From Nitrospira lenta (lineage in GTDB: Bacteria; Nitrospirota; Nitrospiria; Nitrospirales; Nitrospiraceae), in contig CAMDRK010000040.1 of NCBI GenBank assembly GCA_945906715.1, forward strand, positions 1 to 12,970: a stretch of DNA of 12,970 bases. Direction: 5' to 3'. Position 1 is the stretch's first letter. The number at the start of each line of letters is the position of its first letter. Position numbers and translations under genes: made by a program. Below are positions 1 to 7,597 of this stretch, one piece after another. Under the pieces are notes generated by a model. That model did not search any database. It was not told where the DNA came from and saw only the letters and a program-made list of their open reading frames with translations.

Positions 1-1324
1 CTTCCGTCAAATAGTGGCGGGCGACATGTTGGATATCTTTGGCCGTCACTGCACGAATCCGTTCGACAAACTGGTCGATTTTCCGCCACCCGGCGCCGAC
101 GGATTCAGCCTGCCCGAGTAACATGGCATGTCGGAAGTTGGAGTCCTGCTCGAAGATATGGGTGGCTTCAACCTGGTTCTTCGCCCGTTGGAGTTCCTGC
201 TCTGTCGGCGGATCGGCCTGGAGGCGTTTGATCTCTCGGTGAAGGGCTTCTTCAACTGCCTCAGGTCTTTGGCCCGGGCTCACGAGGGCATAGAAGTAGA
301 CAAGGCCAGGATCGGTCTGCAGTAAGTTGTACTCTGCTCCAACCGCGAGCGACGATTTTTGCTCATACACGAGGCTCTGGTACAGGCGTGAACTTTTCCC
401 ATGCGACAGAATTGAATCCAGAATGTCGAGAGCGTAGGAGTCTTCGCTCGTAAAATTCGGCACGCGATAGCCCATCATGACGAAAGGGACTTGTGCATCT
501 CGCTTGAGGAGGAAGCGGCGTTCACCTTTTTGTTCCGATTCCATGGTGGCAATCAGCTTGGGTTCCGGTCCTCGCGGAATCGGCTCGAAAAGCTGCTTGA
601 TCGTGGGAAGCAGGCTGTCGGCTTTGATGTCGCCCACCACGACTAGAGTTGCATTGTTGGGTGAGTAATAGGTGTCGTAATGTCGTTGTAAGTCATCCAG
701 GGTCATTGCATCCAAGTCGCCAAACCAGCCGATCACCGGCCAATGGTACGGATGACTGAGATAGGCCTGGGCGAAGAGCGCCTCGACGAGCGCACCTTGG
801 GGGTCGTCCTCTGCACGAAGGCGTCGTTCTTCCTTCACGACTTCTCGTTCCGTCGCCAACTCCTTCGTATCGAGCAGAAGTCCTTGCATGCGATCGGCTT
901 CAAGCTCCAGGGCCAACTCGACGCGGTCGGCTGCGAGATTCTCGAAGTAGGCAGTGAAGTCCTGGCTCGTGAAGGCGTTGTCCATTCCGCCATTTTTTCG
1001 AATGAGACGGGAAAAGGTGCCCTTGGGATATTTCGCAGTACCCTTGAACATCATATGTTCAAGCATGTGGGAGAGGCCCGCACGGCCCATGACTTCGTTG
1101 CGTGAACCGACTTTGTACCAGACCTGGACAGTGGCAACCGGAGCTTTGGGGACTTCAACTAACAGAACTTTCATCCCATTGGAGAGGATAAACTCACGAG
1201 GTTCGGTTGCGACAGCGGGCGATGTGAAGGCAAAGATGATACTGGTTGCGGCAATCAACCAGGACATTTGCATGCTGTGTCGAGAATTGAGCCAGGTCAT
1301 GGTTGGGCGGTGCGCACGTTGCAT
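1..1324 (-). CDS. M16 family zinc metallopeptidase (pitrilysin/PqqL-like), exported, C-terminus cut by window edge
   Basis: Translating the minus strand gives an uninterrupted frame of about 441 codons that runs off the left edge. The zinc motif HMLEH (HxxEH, the inverted motif of M16 peptidases) is at about residues 86-90. A glutamate-rich segment EREVVKEERR about 75 residues later would hold the third zinc ligand. Ahead of this is a signal-like segment (SWLIAATSIIFAF, ending SPAVA), so the protein is probably exported to the periplasm or anchored. M16 peptidases degrade peptides with a clam-shell of two homologous halves; this is the catalytic half plus part of the next domain. The start is uncertain: ATG at 1322-1324 lies one base after the rlmN stop, which suggests translational coupling; in-frame ATGs also end at 1300 and 1273, and none has a clear ribosome binding site. 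An inactive M16 partner often follows such genes and may lie outside the window (inference). Confidence 0.93.
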   Translation of the reverse strand, partial: MQRAHRPTMTWLNSRHSMQMSWLIAATSIIFAFTSPAVATEPREFILSNGMKVLLVEVPKAPVATVQVWYKVGSRNEVMGRAGLSHMLEHMMFKGTAKYPKGTFSRLIRKNGGMDNAFTSQDFTAYFENLAADRVELALELEADRMQGLLLDTKELATEREVVKEERRLRAEDDPQGALVEALFAQAYLSHPYHWPVIGWFGDLDAMTLDDLQRHYDTYYSPNNATLVVVGDIKADSLLPTIKQLFEPIPRGPEPKLIATMESEQKGERRFLLKRDAQVPFVMMGYRVPNFTSEDSYALDILDSILSHGKSSRLYQSLVYEQKSSLAVGAEYNLLQTDPGLVYFYALVSPGQRPEAVEEALHREIKRLQADPPTEQELQRAKNQVEATHIFEQDSNFRHAMLLGQAESVGAGWRKIDQFVERIRAVTAKDIQHVARHYLTE

Positions 1325-1325
1325 G

Positions 1326-2432
1326 CTAGCAACGGGGTTCAATTTGTGTCAAGACATGTTCTGCGTATTGAGGTGCAAGATTGCCTAATTGGCCGCAAGC
1401 GCCAAGGACGTCACGCCCCCGACTCTTTCGGACGAATACGTCAAGGCCCGCCTGTCGCACAATGGTTTGAAAGGCTGAAATGTCGCCTTCCGATGGACGG
1501 CGAAAGGGATTTCCAGGGAATTCATTGAACGGAATCAAATTGATTTTGCACGCGATCCCACGGACGAGCTTGATGAGCCGGCGAGCATCATCGGCGTGAT
1601 CATTCACCCCGGCCAGCAGTACGTACTCGAAGGTGAGTCGTCGGGTCGGCGGCAAGGGGTAACGGCGGCAGGCAGCGAGCAAGGTTCTGAGCGAGGCGAT
1701 ACCATTGACCGCCGGCATTAGGCTGGCACGCTGGTCGTCCGTCGTGGCATTCAGCGAAATAGCCAGATTGACACCGAGTGGCGCGATATCTTTCAATCGC
1801 GCCGCCAAACCGGCAGTTGAGACCGTGATGCGTCGCGGTGACCATCCAAGTCCCCATCGTTTGTTGGTCAGCCGGCGAATGGCTTCTGACAAGGCCTCCA
1901 TGTTGGCCAAGGGTTCCCCCATCCCCATAAAGACGAGGTTGGTGATTCGTTCACTGGGATCGAGGCGATCTTGGGCTGTCAGCACCTGCTCCATGATTTC
2001 GTGTGGCTTCAAGTTGCGTTTCAATCCCATCGTACCGGTCAGGCAGAATCCGCAATCCAGGGTACAGCCGACCTGCGTTGATACACAGAGGGTTAAGCGG
2101 TTTTCGTCTGGAATCAGCACCGTTTCGACAGTGAGCCCATCGCTGAGCGTGAGTACGAGTTTTCTCGTATGATCGATTGAACGGAAAACCGTACAGCCTG
2201 TGACACGCGGAATCGTGGCTTGCGAGGCCAGTGCCGTTCGCTCTGCGTGGCCGAGGTCCGTCATCTGGTTGATGTCTTTGGCTCGACGTTGATAGAGCCA
2301 CCGCATAATCTGACCCGTTCTGTAGCGGGGCCATCCGAACTGCTGCACGAGCCGGCCCATCCCTTCTTCATCAAGGGCCAGAAGATTTGCGGGAACTGTG
2401 TGTGAAGCGAGGGAGTCTCGTTCGTAATCCAT
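1326..2432 (-). CDS. rlmN: Dual-specificity 23S rRNA/tRNA adenine-C2 methyltransferase RlmN (radical SAM)
   Basis: This 368-residue protein has the full length and motifs of RlmN, which methylates C2 of an adenine in 23S rRNA (A2503 in E. coli) and of A37 in some tRNAs. It has an N-terminal helical accessory domain (WPRYRTGQIMRWLYQRR, about residues 34-50). The radical SAM cluster motif is CxxxCxxC (CTLDCGFC, Cys123, Cys127, Cys130), and the SAM-binding GMGEPLAN segment follows. The conserved C-terminal cysteine that carries the methyl group is present in LGACGQL (about Cys346). The ATG at 2430-2432 has only a weak ribosome binding site. It is transcribed divergently from the lytic transglycosylase gene and directly precedes the M16 peptidase, one base apart, so the two probably form an operon. 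RlmN is distinguished from the resistance relative Cfr by the housekeeping context and sequence style; this distinction is an inference. Confidence 0.96.
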   Translation of the reverse strand: MDYERDSLASHTVPANLLALDEEGMGRLVQQFGWPRYRTGQIMRWLYQRRAKDINQMTDLGHAERTALASQATIPRVTGCTVFRSIDHTRKLVLTLSDGLTVETVLIPDENRLTLCVSTQVGCTLDCGFCLTGTMGLKRNLKPHEIMEQVLTAQDRLDPSERITNLVFMGMGEPLANMEALSEAIRRLTNKRWGLGWSPRRITVSTAGLAARLKDIAPLGVNLAISLNATTDDQRASLMPAVNGIASLRTLLAACRRYPLPPTRRLTFEYVLLAGVNDHADDARRLIKLVRGIACKINLIPFNEFPGNPFRRPSEGDISAFQTIVRQAGLDVFVRKSRGRDVLGACGQLGNLAPQYAEHVLTQIEPRC

Positions 2433-2544
2433 GAGGCCAGCCTACCACAGCTTTAAAAAATGGAACAAGGTATAGGATGAGGGTTTGCTGGCAACAGGGG
2501 CGGCACACTGTTATATATGTCACAGATCGAGAGGGAGACGACGG

Positions 2545-4821
2545 GTGAGAGAGTATCCACATCAGCGAGTCATTCAAAACCTATTCCTTGCCACCGCTAT
2601 TGGTTTCTGTGGGTTTACGCTGCTTCTCACCCAGGCATTTCCCAGCCCTGCCTCTCCGTTGATACTGGGTGATGGTGATATTTGCGAGAGGATGGAAGAT
2701 TGCTTTCAAGCTGCCGCACTGCCCAAGGAACGGTTTAGCAAGGCCCTCAATAAAGAGCAAGTTTTGTCGCTCAAGCTGGAGCGGTTGCAACGGCTGATGG
2801 CGCGATTTCCCGCCACTGTCTGGGCCAAACGTGCCGGTGCATTGTCAGGAGTGTTGCTCATTGAACGGAATCCTACCGCGGCGATTCAATTTCTTCGCAC
2901 GGCACAGCAAGACTTTCCGGTCTTGGATGACTATATACGATTCTGGATGGGGGAGGCGCTGCTGAATCTCAGAGAGGCTAAAAAGGCGGCGGAGATGTTT
3001 GCAAGTATTCCACAAGCGGCGCCTGATTCCTATCTGCTGACGAAGGCTGCGTATCGAGCAGGGGAAGCGTGGTATCAAGCGTCGAGTTGTCCGGAAGCGA
3101 CAGCATGGTTCGCAAAAGCGATGGAACTGAATGATAAGGAGCCGGGGGGAGCCCAGGCGCTTCTTCGGCGGGGCGACTGCCAACTGCGAAGCAATAATAT
3201 CTCAGAGGGTCGTGAGACTCTGATGCAGCTCTGGGTTCGGTTTTCCTACAGTGCTGAAGCGAAAGAAGCCGAAGCACTATTGAACTCGAATCTTGGTGGC
3301 GCACCCTGGGTGGTTCAGTCGAGCGATCGGCTTGCCCGGGCTCAGGCATATCTTGGGCAATCCTTCCATGCTGAGGCAATCGAAGAACTCAGAAAGTTTC
3401 TCGTGGCTGATCCCCAGTCGCCTCGCCGCGCTGATGCGAAGCTGAAGCTCGGCATTGCGCAGGTACGGCTGAAACAATATGACCAAGCGCGCGAGACGTT
3501 TCGTGCCCTGGTGAAAGAGGGGGGACTGGAGTCCCAGGAAGGGTCGATCTGGCTTGCCCGCACCTATCTTCGGCAAGGGCAAGGTGACAAGCTATTGGAT
3601 CTCGCCCGCACGACTCAGACATCTTCGCTCTCTACGGAGCAGAAGGGCCAGATTACCTTGTTCGCTGGGATGTGGTTGGAAGATCAGAGCCGGTTTGACG
3701 AGGCACTAATACGGTACCGACAAGTGGCAAAGGTCGGTGAGCCGGCGTCTCAGCGAGCCGAGGCACGGTGGCGAGCGGGCTGGGTCCATTACCGCTTGGC
3801 ACAGTATCGCGAGGCTGGTGATGAGCTGCGTCAACTTGCCGGTCAGCACGACAGCGACTTTGAGCCACAGGCGCTCTATTGGATGGGCCGTGCGGCTGAA
3901 TTGAGCCAGCAGCCTTATGCTCACGATGTGTATCTTCAACTCTGTCAACGATACGTCCATACCTATTATTGCCAGCTGGCTCGCGAACGGAGCGATATTC
4001 CGCTGGCGGAGCCCTCCGCATCAGAACCGATGTTGGCGACTGCCCCGGTGAATGGAGGATTGCCCGGGAAGGGTGGGACTTCACGCTTGGTGCCTGCCAG
4101 GGCCGAAATCGAACAGCAGTCGGCATACCATCGGGCCATTGAGCTGAAGACGCTGGGGTTGGACTTGGATGCTACGCGTGAGTTAGCAGGGTTGACCGAT
4201 CGTTATAGTCGAGACCCTGACGCGCTCATGGCGCTTGCAACGATGTTGAGCGAGATGGGTGCCCACCACCATGCGCTTCGACTTGCGAGGGCTAGGTTCC
4301 GAGATAAATTGGAGCGAACCGGCGGTATAGTCGATCCGTCGTTGTGGAAGGCGGCTTATCCGACAGGTCTCCTTCCCACGATCAAGGGCCAGGGGGCGAG
4401 CGCGGTTGATCCCTATCTCGTGGCAGCGATTATTCGAGAGGAGAGTCAGTACGATTGGCAGGCCGTATCACGGGTCGGTGCGATCGGCCTAATGCAGGTA
4501 ATGCCGGGAACTGCCAATAATGTCGCGCAGCGACTCGGACTTCCCGCGGTCGGACGGGATGACCTGTTTGATCAAGAGACCAATATTCGGATCGGCGTCC
4601 ACTACGTCGGACAGTTACTCGAACAATTTTCCGGGAACGTCGCGCTGACCATTGCCTCATACAATGCTGGGCCATTAGTTGTAGCAAGCTGGATGGCACA
4701 GCACCCTGGACGAAGTCAGGATGAGTTTGTCGAACTGATCCCGTATCAGGAGACGCGGCAGTATGTGAAGCGCGTATTGCGAAGTTACCGAGAATACATA
4801 CGGCTAGACAAAGCCTCCTGA
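2545..4821 (+). CDS. slt: Periplasmic soluble lytic murein transglycosylase with helical TPR-like body (Slt70-type)
   Basis: A 758-residue exported enzyme expected to cleave the MurNAc-GlcNAc bond of peptidoglycan and form 1,6-anhydro-MurNAc ends. I chose GTG at 2545 because GAGGGAG (2531-2537) sits 7 bases upstream and the resulting N-terminus is a signal peptide (basic VREYPHQR, then hydrophobic LFLATAIGFCGFTLLL). The open frame reaches back to 2485 without a reason to start there. Residues about 80-560 are repeated amphipathic helices of TPR or alpha-superhelix type (for example SPRRADAKLKLGIAQVRLKQ). The C-terminal Slt domain carries IIREESQYDW with the catalytic glutamate at about residue 633, then GAIGLMQVMP, ASYNAGP and LIPYQETRQYVKRVL, all hallmarks of the Slt family. 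A modest promoter may lie at 2485-2514 (TTGCTG, 18-base spacer, TGTTAT). The gene stands alone, divergent from rlmN. Confidence 0.93.
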   Translation: MREYPHQRVIQNLFLATAIGFCGFTLLLTQAFPSPASPLILGDGDICERMEDCFQAAALPKERFSKALNKEQVLSLKLERLQRLMARFPATVWAKRAGALSGVLLIERNPTAAIQFLRTAQQDFPVLDDYIRFWMGEALLNLREAKKAAEMFASIPQAAPDSYLLTKAAYRAGEAWYQASSCPEATAWFAKAMELNDKEPGGAQALLRRGDCQLRSNNISEGRETLMQLWVRFSYSAEAKEAEALLNSNLGGAPWVVQSSDRLARAQAYLGQSFHAEAIEELRKFLVADPQSPRRADAKLKLGIAQVRLKQYDQARETFRALVKEGGLESQEGSIWLARTYLRQGQGDKLLDLARTTQTSSLSTEQKGQITLFAGMWLEDQSRFDEALIRYRQVAKVGEPASQRAEARWRAGWVHYRLAQYREAGDELRQLAGQHDSDFEPQALYWMGRAAELSQQPYAHDVYLQLCQRYVHTYYCQLARERSDIPLAEPSASEPMLATAPVNGGLPGKGGTSRLVPARAEIEQQSAYHRAIELKTLGLDLDATRELAGLTDRYSRDPDALMALATMLSEMGAHHHALRLARARFRDKLERTGGIVDPSLWKAAYPTGLLPTIKGQGASAVDPYLVAAIIREESQYDWQAVSRVGAIGLMQVMPGTANNVAQRLGLPAVGRDDLFDQETNIRIGVHYVGQLLEQFSGNVALTIASYNAGPLVVASWMAQHPGRSQDEFVELIPYQETRQYVKRVLRSYREYIRLDKAS

Positions 4822-4831
4822 AGCCCATTTC

Positions 4832-4860
4832 TTGACAAGGTCTAGACAAGTTTCTATATT
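4832..4860 (+). promoter_or_regulatory. Sigma70-type promoter of the zapB-like/zapA operon
   Basis: A perfect -35 box TTGACA (4832-4837), a 17-base spacer and TATATT (4855-4860, five of six matches) make this one of the two best promoters in the window. Transcription would begin near 4867, about 37 bases before the first ATG. The hexamer GACAAG occurs twice, once inside the -35 box (4834-4839) and again in the spacer (GTCTAGACAAG), which could be an operator half-site pair or chance. Confidence 0.75.
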
Positions 4861-4903
4861 GAGCCACAACCTGTAGGGGATTCTTAAGGAAGAGAGTGGG
4901 GGA

Positions 4904-5158
4904 ATGGCACTCGATCGAATGGATGCGCTTGAAAGCCGTATTAGAGATTTGGTTAAGCTTGTTCAAGAGTTGAAGAAAAAGAATGCAATGGTTGAAGAGG
5001 AATTAAGGGCCGTTCGACAGCGACTTGTGGAGAAAGATGATTCAAATCGACGGTGGGAACAAGAGCGTGTCGATATCAAGTCTCGTATAGAAAAGGTTCT
5101 CGGCGACATCGAGTTGTTGGAGTGTCTTGAAGAACGTAAGGAGGTGGCTCTTGACTAA
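4904..5158 (+). CDS. Small coiled-coil protein, ZapB-like cell division factor candidate
   Basis: An 84-residue, highly charged protein that is almost wholly predicted coiled coil: regular heptads run from about residue 5 to 75 (for example LESRIRDLVKLVQELKKKN and WEQERVDIKSRIEKVL). It has no cysteine cluster, signal peptide or membrane segment, so it should be cytosolic. The ATG at 4904 follows a G-rich ribosome binding stretch (GAGAGTGGGGG). Its last eight bases overlap the start of zapA, so the two are translationally coupled. ZapB of E. coli is an 81-residue coiled coil that binds ZapA at the Z-ring; size, composition and partner gene support the same role here. Coiled coils converge easily, so the specific orthology is an inference from context. 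Confidence 0.8.
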   Translation: MALDRMDALESRIRDLVKLVQELKKKNAMVEEELRAVRQRLVEKDDSNRRWEQERVDIKSRIEKVLGDIELLECLEERKEVALD

Positions 5159-5447
5159 GACTATTGACGTAGAAATCTATGGCCAACGATATGCGATTCG
5201 CGGCGAAGCGGACGAAGCTGATGTCCGACGGCTCGCGAGCTTTGTAGATGGTCAGATGCGCCATCTCGCGGAAGGGATGAATACGACAACCCCCTCCAAG
5301 CTCGCAGTGCTGACTGCTCTCAATTTGGCCCATCAGTTGTTCGAACTGGAACGGAAGCGTGCTCAAGGTGAGGCGGATGTCGAGCGGCGGATGAAGTCGC
5401 TTATGGAATCGATCGAGGAGCAGGTTCCGGTCTCGCTCTTTCGCTAG
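5151..5447 (+). CDS. zapA: Cell division protein ZapA
   Basis: A 98-residue ZapA, which binds FtsZ and cross-links protofilaments in the Z-ring. The N-terminal globular part has the family pattern TIDVEIYGQRYAIRGEADEA followed by VRRLASFVDGQM, and a C-terminal helix (LNLAHQLFELERKRAQGEAD) forms the dimer/tetramer coiled coil. I place the start at TTG 5151, because AAGGAGGT (5138-5145) is an excellent ribosome binding site 5 bases upstream and the resulting N-terminus (TKTIDVEI) matches normal ZapA length. An in-frame TTG at 5127 would add eight residues encoded by the ribosome binding site itself and is unlikely. The start overlaps the end of the coiled-coil gene, indicating a two-gene operon. 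Confidence 0.93.
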   Translation: MTKTIDVEIYGQRYAIRGEADEADVRRLASFVDGQMRHLAEGMNTTTPSKLAVLTALNLAHQLFELERKRAQGEADVERRMKSLMESIEEQVPVSLFR

Positions 5448-5478
5448 ATTGAACTTGCAAAGGGCTGCCCTCTTTGTT

Positions 5479-5750
5479 ATCGTGGCCGTGTGTGTCGGGA
5501 CGTAGTGGATTCTACCATTGGGATACGAATAGGTCACGATCGAACCGGTTCAAGAATCCGGGGATATGACTCAGTCACTGCGGAATGGATGTGAGTTTTT
5601 GATGCTGGCGAAATTACGGCAGTTAGAATGTGTACAAGGGTTCGTCCACCTCAGGTATAACCTCTTAGAGATGTTGGGCAAGGTCATGGAGTTCATGCTG
5701 CCGTCAGGGAGTACGATTTCCGGAAACGGCCAACGGCTGGTTCCGGTTCG
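5479..5750 (+). ncRNA. Candidate structured RNA in the zapA-rny gap (family not assigned)
   Basis: The region from 5448 to 6028 has no convincing gene but several strong helices. ATCGTGGCC (5479-5487) pairs with GGTCACGAT (5532-5540), and two further short helices inside it (5491-5496 with 5522-5527, 5502-5505 with 5512-5515) make a long imperfect rod. CCGGTT at 5545 can fold with AATCCGG ending at 5561. CCGGAAACGGCC (5720-5731) pairs with GGCTGGTTCCGG (5735-5746) with one mismatch. Longer-range helices also exist: 5541-5548 with 5743-5750 and 5616-5622 with 5698-5704. Proteobacterial zapA is often followed by the 6S RNA gene, so 6S is one hypothesis, but I could not align the classic 6S central bubble. 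No RNase P, tmRNA or SRP RNA signature motifs are present. Boundaries and strand are tentative; a weak promoter (TTGAAC at 5449) may precede it. Confidence 0.3.
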
Positions 5751-5862
5751 CACGCTGAATCCTCTCATGCAGATGGGAGCCCGACGTAGATGGACATCGT
5801 GGAATCTGTCCTGCACAGGACGTACTCGTTATCTCAATCCAGCAAGGCATCCATCTCCGTGG

Positions 5863-5879
5863 AGTCCGTTCGTCGGACT
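5863..5879. repeat. Perfect 6-bp inverted repeat in the zapA-rny gap
   Basis: AGTCCG (5863-5868), loop TTCGT, CGGACT (5874-5879). It is not followed by a run of T, so it does not look like an intrinsic terminator. A second palindrome, GTCCTGCACAGGAC, lies at 5808-5821. Either could be an RNA hairpin or a protein-binding site. Confidence 0.45.
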
Positions 5880-5974
5880 AAGTCTGTAGCTCTCGGTTCT
5901 GGCCGTTTTCTTCATCCCATATCTTCCACGCCGTTCCCTTCTCATTTCAGACCGTCGAATAACCTTGTATCAAG

Positions 5975-6006
5975 CGAGGCTGAGAAGATTGATTCTTCTC
6001 GCCTCG
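5975..6006 (+). promoter_or_regulatory. Strong hairpin in the 5' leader of the RNase Y gene
   Basis: CGAGGC (5975-5980), a single bulged T, and GAGAAGA (5982-5988) pair perfectly with TCTTCTC (5994-6000) and GCCTCG (6001-6006), giving a 13-bp stem with a 5-base loop. It ends 7 bases before the G-rich ribosome binding site of rny (6016-6023). No T-run follows, so it is not a terminator. A stable leader stem beside the start of an endoribonuclease gene suggests control of message stability or translation, by analogy with the structured leader through which E. coli RNase E regulates its own mRNA. That role is an inference. Confidence 0.6.
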
Positions 6007-6028
6007 AGACTGTAAGGGGGGAGTCCCA

Positions 6029-7597
6029 ATGTCAACCTCAATTATCGCCTATCTGTTGACAGGACTTGTAGGAGGACTGCTCGGAATCGGTCTTTTTGAG
6101 CTGATTCGCCGCTCATCGGGAGCCACGAAAAAGGCACAGGAAGAGGAGCAGGCTCGTCAGGCTATACAGAATGCTCAACGGGAGTCGGAGAACATCGTTA
6201 AAGAAGCGAAACTGGAAGCGAAAGACCTTCTATTGCGGTCGAAAGAGGAACTTGAGAAGGAACAGAAGGCCAAGATGGCCGAGTTTGCGAATGTCGAAAA
6301 ACGTTTGCTTCAGCGGGATGAGACTATCGAGAAACGGGTTAGTGTAATAGATAAGCGGGATAGCGAAGTCCAGAAGCGAGATATGGAGCTGGCGAAGCGG
6401 GAAGAGAAGCTGGTGGGCAAGGAAGCCGCTTGTACTCGAGTGGAAAAGGAGCATCGTGAGGCATTAGAGCGCGTTGCGGGGATCACGGCCGACGAGGCGA
6501 AGAAACAGCTTATTCAGGAAATGGAAAGCCAGGCGCGGCTCGAGGCCGCTGGACATTCCAAGCGGACAATAGAAGAGGCGCGGGAGAATGCGGAGCGGGA
6601 AGCACGCGAGATCATTACTAATTCGATTCAACGGGTGGTGCGCGATTACGTTTCTGAATCCACGATTTCAGTCGTGCCGATTCCGAACGATGCGATGAAG
6701 GGGCGGATCATTGGGCGGGAAGGGCGCAACATCCGTGCGATTGAAGCCGCAACCGGGATCGATTTAATTATCGATGAGACGCCTGAAGCCGTCATCGTGT
6801 CGGGCTTTGACCCGCTGCGCCGAGAGATTGCTAAGGTCTCACTCGAACGGTTGATGCATGACGGCCGTATCCATCCGACGCGAATTGAGGAGATCGTCGA
6901 AAAAGTCAAAGTTGACATTGATAAGCTTATGTATGACGAGGCCGAAAAAATCATCTTTGAGTTGGGGCTTTCGGATTTTCACCCGGAGTTGATCAAGGTG
7001 CTCGGTCGGCTCAAGTATCGGACCAGCTATGGACAAAACAATCTCTATCATTCGCGTGAAGCCGCGTACATCTGCGGCATCATGGCTTCGGAGCTCGGCC
7101 TTGATGTGAAGTTAGCAAGGCGGGGTGCACTCCTGCATGATATTGGGAAAGCCGTCAGCCACGAAGAGGAAGGCCCGCATGCCATGCTGGGCGCTGAGAT
7201 CGCCAAGAAGTACGGCGAGAGCGAGAAAATTGTGAATGCCATTGCAGGGCATCACGAACAAGTAGAGCCGATCTGTCCAGAATCGGTGTTGGTCGCTGCG
7301 GCGGAAGCGTTATCTGCGGCCAGGCCTGGGGCGAGGCGGGAGGCCTTGGAGACCTATGTCAAGCGGCTGGAGAAACTGGAGTCGCTGGCTACGACCATCA
7401 AAGGGGTGCAGAAGGCCTATGCCATTCAAGCAGGCCGAGAAATCCGCGTCATCGTCCGACAGGAAGACATTACCGATGCTGAGTCGTTCCAGCTGTCTCG
7501 GGATTTGGCGAAGAAGATTGAGCAGGAGCTGACCTATCCCGGTACGATTAGAGTGACTGTGATTCGTGAGAGCCGGTATGTGGAGTACGCCAAGTGA
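6029..7597 (+). CDS. rny: Ribonuclease Y, membrane-anchored endoribonuclease
   Basis: A 522-residue RNase Y with the complete family architecture. Residues about 5-25 are one membrane helix (IIAYLLTGLVGGLLGIGLFE). Residues about 35-190 are a highly charged coiled coil. A KH RNA-binding domain contains GRIIGREGRN at 225-234. An HD domain carries the metal-binding His370-Asp371 in LLHDIGKA, followed by HEEEGPHAMLGAEI and GHHE. RNase Y starts decay of many mRNAs by internal cleavage and works at the inner face of the membrane. The ATG at 6029 follows an AAGGGGGGAG ribosome binding site (6014-6023). Its TGA overlaps the GTG start of the next gene, as in the common rny-ymdB arrangement of Firmicutes. 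Length and motifs are intact. Confidence 0.97.
   Translation: MSTSIIAYLLTGLVGGLLGIGLFELIRRSSGATKKAQEEEQARQAIQNAQRESENIVKEAKLEAKDLLLRSKEELEKEQKAKMAEFANVEKRLLQRDETIEKRVSVIDKRDSEVQKRDMELAKREEKLVGKEAACTRVEKEHREALERVAGITADEAKKQLIQEMESQARLEAAGHSKRTIEEARENAEREAREIITNSIQRVVRDYVSESTISVVPIPNDAMKGRIIGREGRNIRAIEAATGIDLIIDETPEAVIVSGFDPLRREIAKVSLERLMHDGRIHPTRIEEIVEKVKVDIDKLMYDEAEKIIFELGLSDFHPELIKVLGRLKYRTSYGQNNLYHSREAAYICGIMASELGLDVKLARRGALLHDIGKAVSHEEEGPHAMLGAEIAKKYGESEKIVNAIAGHHEQVEPICPESVLVAAAEALSAARPGARREALETYVKRLEKLESLATTIKGVQKAYAIQAGREIRVIVRQEDITDAESFQLSRDLAKKIEQELTYPGTIRVTVIRESRYVEYAK

Noticed and set aside
743..1388. Plus-strand frames opposite the M16 peptidase
   Set aside because: The minus strand encodes a clear HxxEH peptidase through the whole interval, so these are antisense shadows.
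4430..4966. 178-codon minus-strand frame opposite the Slt catalytic domain
   Set aside because: Antisense shadow of a well-supported gene; its translation has no domain pattern.
5458..5480. Intrinsic terminator after zapA
   Set aside because: AGGG-CTG-CCCT at 5461-5471 is only four pairs and is followed by CTTTGTTAT rather than a real T-run.
5571..5816. 81-codon minus-strand open frame in the same gap
   Set aside because: No family resemblance or ribosome binding site; shadows the same structured region.
5566..5889. 107-codon plus-strand open frame in the zapA-rny gap
   Set aside because: No properly spaced ribosome binding site, no recognisable domain, composition unlike neighbouring proteins, and it overlaps strong hairpins. 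Probably a chance frame.
5448..6028. rnpB, tmRNA or SRP RNA in the zapA-rny gap
   Set aside because: I looked on both strands for the conserved RNase P core segments, the tmRNA ends with a T-arm and CCA, and the SRP GGAAGCAGCC-type tetraloop region, and found none.
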